This document shows, one piece after another, positions 53,201-64,000 of a stretch of 64,000 nucleotides of DNA. A program made the position numbers and the translations under genes. The stretch is from Pegea sp. RAD2-039. Taxonomy: Eukaryota; Chordata; Thaliacea; Salpida; Salpidae. Every line of letters starts with the position of its first letter. Within the stretch, counting starts at the first letter, position 1. The stretch is from NCBI GenBank assembly GCA_034620365.1, contig JAQGEQ010000263.1, forward strand, positions 992,001-1,056,000. Direction: 5' to 3'. The notes beneath the pieces were generated by a model. That model saw only the letters and a list, made by a program, of their open reading frames with translations, searched no databases and was not told the origin of the DNA.

Positions 53201-55439
53201 TTAAATTTGGTGAATCAGATGTTAATAATATGATCACTCATGATAAGCACCACAGAGATGAACTAATTAGTTATGAAGGAGCGTAATTGTGTAATGATGT
53301 AGTTTGTTGGTTTAGGTGGGAAACTGAGACTCAATAAATCTTAATTTTACCCAGACTTTCAGAAAAAAAGGAAACATTCAATTAGATTGTATGTATGCTT
53401 GTAATGTTGCAAGATTTTATACTGGTATGGCTCTTACTGTTTAGGATGATTGTTAAAGGTTTTTTGATATTTACTTTTACTCTTATTACAGCTCTTATTT
53501 CTTAATCATGGCAAGAAGCTGAAAAATAACAAATTTTATTCAATAATTTAAAGAATCGATATTGTGATGATACAAATGAACACAGATTTAAAGCTAAATT
53601 GGTGATCTTCTGATCCTTCAAAGTTAGTCCTTAACCTCATTTGCATCGCAGATAAGTTTCTAATAATTTGGTTCCAAAAACTGCTTATGTTCAACTAGCC
53701 TGAACCAAAAAATTAAATATAAATTAGAAAAGTTAGATTGTATTAATGGTCATGAAAAAGACGAAGTCGCAAGAGTTTAGACTAGAAGCAAATGAATATG
53801 ATCTTGACCATATAAGCTCAAATTATTTTGTTGTTTGAAGTTTTAAAAATGAGTGTATATAGAAAGTTTTTGGACAGACTGCCTAGCCGCTGTCTTTAGG
53901 TCGATGTCTTCGAGATTCAAATTTATGCTAAGAAATATGAGATATGGTTAAGGTGCTAAAGTAATGCATTATTTTAGTCATCCCTCATTTGAAATATTAC
54001 AGTATTTTATTCTTGTAAAATTAATTCATAGTTTTGAATTCATAGTTTGTAACATTTTTTTAACTTCTCACTATTTTCAGGTACCACAAAGGAATATGAT
54101 AGAGCTATGAGTGCTGATGTAGAGCTTTTAAATCCAATATGACAACATAAATTTGTACCAATTAGAAAGTACTTTTATATGAAGTAACTTTTCTGTTCAC
54201 TTCTCACGAGTTGCCGAACTTTAAAAAAGTTTTTATGCTTTCCATGTTGAGGTAGATTTGGCAACCCGTTTTTATGTAGACGTGAAAGCATGCATGATCT
54301 CCCCCTTTAAACAAACTGAAGAACGTTTATTAGAAGAAAATCGAATTAAAGATATAAAATTTTGAAATTTGACCAACTTTTGTTTTTACTATTAAAGCTA
54401 CTGACAATTACCAACTTTTATCTTATTTAATTAAATTTCTTTGAATGAAACTTGTTTTTTTTAGATACTTATTACTGCTTAGCAGCCGAATTTTTGTAGC
54501 TTAAACGACAAATTAATATTTTGTTGACTCTCACTTCTTACTGTAATTTTTTAATACTTCTTTTGTACCTTTTGTATCTTCTTTACATCAGCTGGATGAT
54601 GCTAGTTTAGTTCACTCACGATTTTATCATAAACTCGCTTTGAGGTTTGAATACTCTTTCTACATATCAATAAAAAATATTTATATAAACACGAGAACCT
54701 CTCTGTGAAAAGTTTAGATTAAAAAAAAAGGTAAATGAAATATTCCTTTGACTGACCCAGTATCTAGAAACCTTTGATGTTTGTGATTAAGTTGATATTA
54801 GTTAGTAGTTTAGTTTTAATAGCATTTACAAGTCATTTAACTTTTATGACTGGAAGATCAGAAAAAAAACAATTTTTAAATGAAGTGCTTTCTAGTTAGC
54901 ATAAATCTTTTTAAAACTAAATATTAAAAATACAGAAATTGATTACATGTTTTCTGAAGTAATTACTTCTATCGAAAAATGTAATTTTATTTGTCTTCTA
55001 ATATTCGAGATTCAAACTCAAATACAAAATTAAATATCTCAATGAATTCTGTTACTAATTTTACTTAAAAGATTTATTTACTTTGAATGAGTTTCAAAAT
55101 CTTCTTTTTCTTGATACACTCTCAAACAGTTTTTAAGTTAGACAATTTTTTAGACTTCAGCATTTACAACTTGTGGTAATAAATTTATTAAAACGTCTTA
55201 GTAGAGTTTTAACTGAGAAAAGTGAGTAACTTGCTGAACCAATTAGAGCTTTGTTTTGAAAAGAGGTGGAAAACCGGTCACAAAGTAAAAAAGGTCTTTT
55301 AATCTTTAGTTAAAAAAGTTACAAGTACACAAATTAGTAATTCTAAAAAGTCTAGATTAAAAAAAATAAAGAATAAAACATAGATTTGTAATAGGATTCA
55401 AGATATCTGTTGAATTTTGAAGTATCTGTTGTTTTACTA
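44202..55439. other. 11-kb gene desert
   Basis: After the MOB1 3' UTR no coding exon could be supported on either strand. The longest open frame, 50928-51266 (+, 112 codons, lysine-rich), has no recognisable motif; one such frame is about what chance allows at this base composition. A 9-bp perfect stem with a 6-nt loop lies at 46106-46129. Slightly GC-richer patches near 53.7-54.3 kb may belong to the LINE remnant to the right. Confidence 0.45.
46106..46129. repeat. Short perfect inverted repeat
   Basis: AACTGGTTT at 46106-46114 and AAACCAGTT at 46121-46129 form a 9-bp stem around TAAAAG. No flanking T-run or longer precursor fold was evident. Confidence 0.5.
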
Positions 55440-55975
55440 TTTAGTATTCTAAAAATTACGCTAGATTAAGAATTACTAGAAGGTACTAAAATTAATACTA
55501 AAAGCATTAGGACACCTTAATTTTACCTTAGATGTGCTGCATTAAAAAGACTTCCATTAAATCATGAATGAAGGCAGATTTATTTAGAAATGCTCATTTT
55601 TATATCATTCAAAAGAAAATTACAAAGAGCGTTGAGGCAAGGATAAATCTTTTTTTACTCCATTTTTGATGGTAGATGGTTCAGAGCAGCTTCCTCCATA
55701 CTAAAAGTGAAATGTTTTCAATATATTAAGGAACCTTAATGGAGAGTTAATCTTCTATAGTATGAAATAAAAAACAAAAAAAACAAAACAAACCTTTTCT
55801 ACTGACGAGGTCAAAAGGTTTGGTAAATTCAATAAATGTGATGTACAAACTTCTCTGTACTTTTCCTGTAGTTGACGCACAGAAAAAATCATGTCCGTTG
55901 TACAGCTTGTGATAGTTTTATAATCTAAAGCAATTTCAAGCAACATTCTGTGCTGCATTAAGGAGCTTCAGAGGT
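55440..55975 (-). mobile_element. Decayed non-LTR retrotransposon (LINE) reverse-transcriptase fragment
   Basis: The minus strand keeps, in order but in shifting frames, several reverse-transcriptase blocks: TDMIFSVRQLQEKYRE, then LYITFIEFTKPFDLVSRKGL (the palm motif equivalent to ITKAFD), then CSEPSTIKNGVKK (equivalent to the PF-NGVKQG block) and NGSLFNAAHLR. Frameshifts and stops separate them, so it is inactive. Similar blocks occur in LINEs widespread in invertebrates. The clade was not assigned. The rest of the element may extend to lower coordinates (about 53.7-55.4 kb), where only faint similarity was seen. No target-site duplication or poly-A tail was identified. Confidence 0.75.
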
Positions 55976-58319
55976 AGACTCAAGAATGTAATCATCGCTA
56001 GTGGTTTTGTAGAAAAATAAACTGGAACTATTAAAAAAATGTATACTGTGTGATAAGTTTTGTTTTATTTTATCCACCACAATTTGTCAAATTGACAACT
56101 TTATATGATCAGAGGCTTTCTTCAGACCCTGTATATTATGCTTTTAAATGTAACCTTAATTATTCATTAAGTTTATTATCTTGTTTATAGCTTTTAGCTA
56201 TAAACATTTCAAATAAATCAAAATAAATGCTACTTTGCTTAACAATCAAATTATAAGATAAGTTGTTATATTACAATACATCATTATAATTAATAAACAG
56301 ACTGTTTATTATTCTATCGAACATGAAACCAGTTTTACAATTTTAACATTATTGCAATTCTACTTTGTATCTATTACAAGTCATCTGAACTTTTTAAGAC
56401 AGTTTGTGATTAGCTAATATTCTTATTTCTTAGAAATGTTTGTAGAAATTTAAAACATTAAAGTAGACAGAAATCTATGTTAAGTTAAATCCTACCATTC
56501 TATGCTTGTTGTGATTGAACATTTACAAATATTTGAAATAATAGAAACTAATAAATATAGTTTGTCAACAAAAATATCCCACATTATAAATCATAACTGT
56601 TGTTGATAAACTTTGTTAAAAGATTTCTAAAAAAAGTTCTTAATCCTATTTTTCTATCAATTTTCCCTTTTCCAGTTTAGCTTATTTAATAAATTTCACT
56701 AGCTGATTTTATAAGTATGAACAATGTTGTATAGAGAGAGTTCAGTTTATACAATATCTCGAGTTTAGGCATAAAATTCATACTATACATTTTATACTGA
56801 ATACATAACCTTAAAATCAAACAGTTTTCAATTTATAAGTATTATAAGTAAATCTTCCTTAATCATTCATATTTAGCCTCAGAATTATAGATCAACTTAT
56901 TATTCCTAATAAAAGCTCTCATGCAGTTTTCCTGCTTTTGTTTCATCCAAGTCAAACTTTATTTTGTAAATACACGAGAGCATATAGAGAACTTTATTAC
57001 TTGTAAGCTAATATTTCAATATTTATTTCCTTAATCTGTTACTGAAGGTTACTGATTATAATTAAGATGTATTTTTAACGAAAGCTTTTCGAATTAGAAA
57101 GTGAAATATGTATTATACAGCTAAATGTCACTAATTTGTTGTAATTAAGATGAAGCACAAAGTTCTTGTAATAACTTTCATATAATCCAGTTAACTGAAA
57201 TCAAAACGTAAAAAAGAAATATTTTCAATTTATTCTTATTTCTAAATATAGTCTTGCTTCATAAATTTATTTATTTATTTCTTATTTATTTTTTTTTATA
57301 ATTTAAAAATGTATTTGAAAATAACGGTAAGAAAATTTTGTTAAACCTTTTAATATAAAAATAAACTTTTAGAAGTTTTAAGCTATTTAAATCAGCAAGC
57401 TAAAAATTTTATTTATTAAATTTTTATTATTTACTTCATCAAATTATCTCTATTCAAAGACTCGTAAAATCAAATTTGTAAAATCAGTAAAGATGTCAGA
57501 CATCATTAACAAAATAAATTTGTTTAAAATCTCTAAAATTTAATTTGAATAAGATAATTTGATTATCAAATAGCAACATGTTACTATTTAGTAAAATCAA
57601 CTATATACTTGAAGAGACTTCTATAATAATAAAACATCAAACTTTTCAAATCTTATTTTAAATTTAAAGTTTAATTTGCAAGTTTTAATATGAGTTTTAT
57701 AAATTATAAAAGTGTGCTCTTATAAAATTAAATAATATTTAAAATTCTTAAAAAATAGTTTAAAGGTAGACATAACTTTAAATAGTCTGCATGTAGGAAA
57801 CCATGAAGACTATGGTAGATTTAAATAATTATTAATTAATATAAACAGTTTTAATCGTTTTGTTGATGCCTTATAGATAAATATTAAATCTTTTAATGAA
57901 TTTGTGTACTAAGAATTTATTTTTAGTCGCTATAAAACGATATTAATAAATCAAAATTTTTTTCTTGACGTCTTTGTTGATTTAAGTTATACACACGTCT
58001 GTTTAAAACCATATAAAAAGAACTGTACTTTGAAACTAAAACTAAAATATTTCGGCAATTACATCATACTTTAGAATGTAGATTAAAACTATATTTTCGA
58101 TTCTTTTATTTAAAGTTGCAGTTGAAGATGTTAATGAAAAATTGTTTGTAGAAAAATCTATTTTTTACTTTCATTTATTGAACTGCTAGGTTTAGACGTT
58201 TTCTTTCAAATTAAGTTTAATAAGTTTTTCAAAAGTTTGTTTAGCCTTAAGCTGTAGAATCAACAAAAAATGATTCAACTAACTTAAAAAAGAAATGTTT
58301 TTTATCTTAGTTTTTAGAC
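55976..58319. other. Intergenic / 5' flank of the metalloproteinase gene
   Basis: No coding region is seen. An acceptor-like TTTATCTTAG ends at 58310, 9 nt before the MMP start codon, so the promoter and a leader exon may lie in this stretch, or the mRNA may be trans-spliced. Confidence 0.45.
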
Positions 58320-61300
58320 ATGAGGCTACTTAACATAACAAATTTTTTGTTTATGACTTTTGCATGTTTGCTTCTTATGAAACAAGTATTTGCTAAAAGT
58401 GACCCTGAAACTAAAAACCTAGCTTGTTTATGGACTAGTTATAAAGGACAAAATCAAAACAATGATGGAGCTCAATTTCAATCAGAAAGTCCTTCTTCAA
58501 TCGAATCAAAGTCTCTTGAAACCAACTCACTGCAAGCTCAAAACCAGCAAAAACTCGAAGCTCAGAAATTAATGAGTAAGCTTTCTATGAAAGTAAAATC
58601 TAACAAGGCACTTGTAAGTATTCAATTTTAATTTGAAATTTGTTTATTCATATTATCTTTTAAATTTCAGAGTCGCTTATTAAAGTACAACTACATCAAT
58701 TCAACTTTAAATAAAAGTATGAACAAACAACACCATATAAGGAAAGACCAGAACGAATATGGGCGTGTATCTACCGGTAAGTAGCATTACAGTAATTTGT
58801 TGTTGAATAAAATAATTGTTTCTAAAACTATCAGAAGAAACGGATAATAAACCTGTTGAGCTAGTGACTAAGCCTCGTAAAGGTTCTAGTGGTCCTCCAT
58901 CTCAATACACTTACATGAAAGACAAACCTGAATATCGTAAGAAAAATGTCACCTACAAGTAAATATCTTTATTTCATTAATTTTAAGATATCTATATTTC
59001 AAATAATTTTAAGAATTTCATTTCAAAAATATTAATAATTTTGTTTAAATATTTTAGTTTATTTAAAGAACAGAATTTTGGTTTACTTTTCAGTATTTTA
59101 AGTAAAACTATTTTTGCAGATTTAAAAGCTTAACAACCCAATTAAGTCCTTGTAAGACTCGAAACATCATTCGAAGAGCTTTTAGACTATGGGAAGAGAA
59201 AGTTGAATTGAACTTTATTGAGAAAGATGGTGATGAACCTGTTGATACTGCTATAAAATTTACTTTTTGTAAGTTGCATACTTTCTTTTTTCAATGGTAA
59301 AAAAACTCAACTTAATGTTTTTGGTGTTAAGCTCCAATTTTTAATTTAATTTTAATTTGGTTTCATTTTTTAACTGTTTTTGATTAATAGGTAAGAAAAT
59401 CTACCTCTATAGTTTTATAAACTGAAACAATTTTGAGGTTGTTCAATTTTATAGCAAAGTTTACGAGATTATTTTTTCTTAAATATGTTTATATTCTAAC
59501 AACCAAGTGAAGTTTAAATAAAATATTCTCTTGCAGATGGTAATTATTTTCTTGGCAAGCATAATGTTCTGGCCGAAGCCTGGCTTCATGGAGATATACA
59601 TTTTGATGAAAATGAACTCTGGACTCTTGGAAAAGGAAAAAGTAAACTATTTTTTCTGCTTTCAACCAAGATATTTTTGTTTTAAACTACAACTTTTCAT
59701 TTTGAGATATTATTTAATACATATGAAGCATTTATTTAAACATTGCTTACATCATAGAAACCATGAAACTTTCTTATACTTCAAAAAAGTTCTGTTTCTA
59801 ATTTTATTTGTCACTAAAATGAATCTTTTGCTTTTCAGTTTATGAAACGTTTTTAGGAAACTCAAATGGATCAGAATGTGTTTTTCCATTCTTCTTTGAA
59901 GGAAGAAGATACTCTAGCTGTACTACAGACGGTGTTAGTAATGGGTTGGAATGGTGTGCTACAACTGATAACTTTGATAAAGATAAAAAGTTTGGCTTTT
60001 GTCCAAGTGAATGTAGGTAAATCAAACTTTTGGAATATTTTTTCATCCAACTATTTCGTAGTACTTTTCACTATTGGAGGAAACGGTAACGGAAAACCTT
60101 GTAAGTTTCCTTTTACCTATAAGGGAGTGGAATTTAACAGGTGTACAACATACTCGCACTCCGATAATTACAAGTGGTGTGCAACTACATCAAGTTATGA
60201 CAAAGATCAAAGATGGGGACGTTGCCCAGACCGGCATCCTAAACGTAATTTAATTACTCGATTACAAAATTTTAAAACTGATCACATTATCTGTCTATAT
60301 CAAAAATCACTTGTAAAGAATTTTTATAAAATTTTGTTTCTTTACAGGAGTGCCGACTGATAATGGAAACAGTCAGAACGCACCCTGCCACTTTCCTTTT
60401 GTATACAGGGGCGTCACTTATTATAAGTGTACATCTGTTGATAGAGAAGATGGACTCTTATGGTGCTCTACAACTGCTAATTATGATGGCTATGTGAGTC
60501 TATGTGATCCTGGGCGTAATCTCTTAAAAGCTGCTGCCCATGAGATAGGACATACAATTGGATTAAACCATTCAGAGAGAAAAAGTGCTTGGATGTATGG
60601 CAAGTAAGTTCATTTGCAATACTTGAAAAAAATTATGTTTAATTTCTCGTACAAGTTGAAGTAAGAAGTCAAATTTAGTCGATGTACAATGATAATTTTT
60701 AATTATTAGAAACATGTTAGATTATGATATAAGGTCTTTCAGATATCCTGTATTTTCAATAGATTTTCTATTTAAATATTTAAGTATTTGAAAATACTTT
60801 TATTCAATGAAAATATAATCCAATTAGAAAAGTATACTTGCTGAAGTTTTTAATAATTTCCAATTTTATAAAATTGAAATAAAAAAACTTTTCTTAAAAT
60901 ATTGACTGTTACATTTTGATTTTAGTTATGATTCTATTACTAATTCTGACGATAAAAAGCTCTCCAGAGATGATATCCTAGGAGCAATTAGTCTGTATTC
61001 ACACAGAAGATCTCCTCTTCTACCTTTGAAGCAAGAAGTTTGTGATGGAAGTCTGGACTCTTTTAAGAACTCAAAACTTCCTGAAGGACCTAAAACATCA
61101 CTAACCAAGCTTCCAACAACTAACAAAAAAAGAAGTACACACGATTTGATAGAGTTTATCTATTACTAATTGTTTGAAAGAAATATTAATTAGAAAAATG
61201 ATTGATTTTAAGACTTTATTTTTTCAATTTTGTACACTAATCTTTAAATGCTTTTTTCAGAGTCAAATTCGAACTTTAAACAACTTTTATGCAATTCAAC

Positions 61301-62744
61301 TACAGTAGATGCAATTACTAACGATGGTTCTTCACTTCTTGTATTTAAGGTTTGTCTATTTGTAATTTTAACTTCAAAATTAATAGAACCAAAAAAATTA
61401 ATATTCTAAATTTATCAACAGGGTACACAATTTTGGCGTATTGGTGGTCAATCAAAGAAAAAAAGTACAAAACCTGTGAAGATATCTACTAGATGGCCTG
61501 GTGGTCCCCAAGAAATCGATGCTATTTGCAAAATTAAAAAAAGTTTTATGTTGTTTAAAGGTAACCTAATGATTTAATATTTAAACATTGAAAATGCCTT
61601 TAATTCTCTATTTATTTTGTTATCAATTCAATTTCAACTTATCAATTTATTTAGTTTCACTTCAATGTAAACATTTCTTTTCGAAACTAGTCACAAAGAT
61701 TCTAATTTCAAATACTTTTGTAGGAAATCAATACTGGATTTACCAAAATAGAAAAATGGAGGATGGATACCCAAAATCTTTAACTAACTTAGGATTTCCT
61801 GATGATATTCAAAAGATTGATGCAGCTTTTAAATGGAATCGTACAAGCGTAAAACTTTTTGTTGAATACCGAACTTATATGTTAGTTGACTTTATTTTTA
61901 TAGAACCTTGATTATCTGTTTCAAATGCATAAGCAAAAATATCTAATAAGGGTTTGTGTCCAAAGTTAAACTTTCAAGATGAACCCAAATAAATTTATTT
62001 ATTTAAATGGTAGATACAAATATGTTATTGTACTTTTTTCTTCTGTATGTAAACAAGTTTGAGAATAAAAATTAATCGGAAAATATATTACAGCGAAATT
62101 TGTAACTTTTCTTTTCAACAGATACGATACTAAAAAGGCTGAATTAGAAAAATCAAGTTATATCTACGAAGCAGACGCAGCATTTGAAGATTCTAATAAT
62201 AAAGGTAAAAGAAAATAATTATAAAAACAATATTAATGAATATTTTAATCCAATATAAAATTAATCAACTTATATTACAAACATGAGTTAAATATAATTT
62301 TAATTATATAAATTATTATATATTATTATATAAATTATGTTAATATAAATATAATGTTGATTGGATATTTATAACTTTAGTAAAAACTGTTAGTTGATAC
62401 TTTATCGGTAATCACAACGATGTTAAAAGTAAATTATATAAATTTTAAACATAAAACACAAAACCGTAGATAAACAGTTTTACAAAATAAATACAATTTC
62501 TGAAAACTAAAGTATTTTAAACTATCCAAGATCTTAAGATTAGACAAAGTTTAAATCAAGCAAAAAGGAAACTTTATAAATAGTATTTACTTTACTCATA
62601 TTATTACTTTTAAGTTTTCTACTAACTAATTTTTTTACAGACAACTTTAAGCTTCTTATGGGAAATCGAGTTTTAACTTACTCAAAAATTGAAGTGGATT
62701 ATCTAGGGCAAGAAAAATTAGGAGATGTTCTTAAATGCCTGTAG
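58320..62744 (+). CDS. Gelatinase-like matrix metalloproteinase with three fibronectin type II modules and hemopexin domain
   Basis: Fourteen exons join in frame to 723 aa: 58320-58613, 58671-58776, 58835-58958, 59120-59268, 59537-59641, 59839-60012, 60062-60244, 60348-60603, 60926-61134, 61261-61349, 61422-61560, 61724-61880, 62122-62204, 62641-62744. A signal peptide (1-25) and a divergent Ser/Gln-rich prodomain are followed by the catalytic domain from about 170 ([10 protein letters not shown]). After [11 protein letters not shown] come three FN2 modules (about 260-440). The zinc helix [13 protein letters not shown] and a Met-turn (SAWMYGK) follow, then a basic hinge and a four-blade hemopexin domain closed by Cys near its start (LLCNST) and end (LKCL). 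This is the MMP2/MMP9 order, secreted and matrix-degrading. Odd points: no PRCGVPD cysteine switch ([10 protein letters not shown] instead), a shortened structural-zinc loop, and a third FN2 with an altered end. AATAAA lies at 62933-62938. Confidence 0.92.
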
Positions 62745-64000
62745 AGGTTTATAATTAGATGTAAATGTAAAAAAAAGCTCTACTAAAATGATTCTATAAT
62801 AATTTCCGAATATTTTGGGATATTTCTTTTAAGTATTTATATTCACAACGTTTCTTCGATAGAATTTTCTCAAACAATTGTTGTGTCTGCGTTCTTTTAG
62901 TAATTTTCTTTCTTACATAAACAATAAAACATGAAACAAAACTTCTGCAATTTACTAATATTTCAGAAATAGATTGATGTATAGTAGAGTCACTCTCACG
63001 TGATGTGGATTACATTCTAACTTCTTTGTATTTGTAACAGATATTTTGGTTTTTATAATTATAAAAAATTAAAAAGGACTAAAAACAATTAATTTTGGTG
63101 ATTTACGTAAAAGCATAAAGATTACCCCAAATTTAACAGCCAATAGTTTCTATCTGAATAGGTTTTGATGATGGTAGATATATAATGTAAAAACGGAAAA
63201 TAAATTTTTATACTATTTAAAAAAACGAAAAACTTAAAACTGATTCTTCTTCAGAACAAATTTATGATAAATTGTTTTGTTTAGGTAAATCATTTCTATA
63301 GTTTCTCTGCAACTATATTTACCAAAGGCTAAATACGATAAACAGAAAAAAACTTTGAAGTACAAGTGAAGACAGAAAACAACAGCTTGAAAAAATATCT
63401 TTTTGAGCTAAATTTATAATTTTAAACAGCTTGAAAAAAATATCTTTTTGAGCTAAATTTATAATTTTAAACATTTAAAACTCTAATTCAACAAAACTAC
63501 GACTTCTAGGGACACTTTAAGAAATAAAATTTTACTTTTTGTGTTCGGCAGTACTTCAGACTCAGCTATAGGAGCGTGATGAGCAACATCAATGAAACTT
63601 CCTCTCATATTTAACACTTTAAAATAGCTTAAAATAAGAGCTAAAAAATTAAAAGCTAAATTTTTTGAAACTAAATTATTAAATAGGTTAAAAATAGATC
63701 CATCTAAAAATACATTTTACTTTTATTGAAAGTATTCTACCAAAATAAAGCTTAGTATTAATTAAGTAGCAGTTTCTTTCTAAAGAAATTTTGTTTTGAG
63801 TTTAGTTTTTATACTTTTAAATTTCAACATCTTTGTATTTGTCTTATAGAACTAAAACTTGTAGTAATTGAAATTCTGAGTTATGCAATACTTACTTTCA
63901 TTAACTATGTGAAAAAAATCATACTTGCTACTATTTTTGTTAAACTTTATTTTCATAAAAAATATCAATCTAATAATGATTTGAAAATTTATTATATTGT
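62745..64000. other. 3' flank of the metalloproteinase gene and intergenic DNA
   Basis: It holds the probable MMP 3' UTR to about 62.95 kb, then AT-rich DNA with no coding region seen apart from the small tandem repeat at 63381-63472. Confidence 0.5.
63381..63472. repeat. Tandem duplication, 44-bp unit, two copies
   Basis: The unit starting AACAGCTTGAAAAAATATC at 63381 is repeated directly at 63425. The second copy has one extra A in the A-run. Both are otherwise identical as read, so the duplication is recent. Confidence 0.9.

Noticed and set aside
59531..59845. 104-codon frame on the plus strand
   Set aside because: Starts inside MMP exon 5 in the wrong frame and runs through the following intron.
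60926..61126. 66-codon frame on the minus strand
   Set aside because: Antisense shadow of MMP exon 9.
1..64000. CRISPR arrays, bacterial operons, ribosome-binding sites, rRNA
   Set aside because: The window is eukaryotic nuclear DNA. No regularly spaced repeats or rRNA-like segments were seen.

Overview
This is animal nuclear DNA. It is about three-quarters A+T by eye, with intron-containing genes, a G-protein gamma subunit, MOB1, DNAAF10/WDR92, a sorting nexin 13 and a matrix metalloproteinase. Many introns are only about 50 nt, and large A/T-rich spacers separate the genes. The species cannot be fixed from the sequence. A small-intron, AT-rich invertebrate (for example a monogonont rotifer or a larvacean tunicate) would fit, but this is inference only.

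Layout. 2.4-3.8 kb (-): an intronless SLC10A3/A5-type membrane transporter. 6.0-6.6 kb: a decayed DNA-transposon relic, with a diverged relative at 15.0-15.2 kb. 7.1-12.9 kb (-): a complete SNX13 gene that I resolve into 24 coding exons (926 aa), with PXA, RGS, PX and nexin-C regions. 13.85-14.1 kb: a probable head-to-head promoter shared with the intronless DNAAF10/WDR92 gene (15.4-16.4 kb, +). 19.0-31.7 kb (+): three tandem copies of a histidine-rich multi-pass membrane protein family that I cannot name (502, 514 and 515 aa). Copies 2 and 3 show near-identical tracts that cover introns and stop abruptly, as after recent gene conversion. 34.1-34.3 kb (-): a 65-aa G-protein gamma subunit in one coding exon, ending in a CaaX box. 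43.5-44.2 kb (+): intronless MOB1. 44.2-58.3 kb: a gene desert with a decayed LINE reverse-transcriptase fragment at about 55.4-56.0 kb (-). 58.3-62.7 kb (+): a 14-exon gelatinase-like MMP (723 aa) with three fibronectin type II modules and a hemopexin domain, but no recognisable cysteine switch and a degraded structural-zinc loop.

The genes do not form an operon and no shared pathway is evident. The common pattern is architectural. Several genes have an acceptor-like site 9-80 nt upstream of the start codon, and some have a GC-richer, promoter-like patch 1-2 kb upstream. This suggests 5' leader introns or spliced-leader trans-splicing. All exon models were made by hand from reading frame, splice consensus and remembered family sequences. 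Intron phases and total lengths are internally consistent, but no transcript evidence was available.
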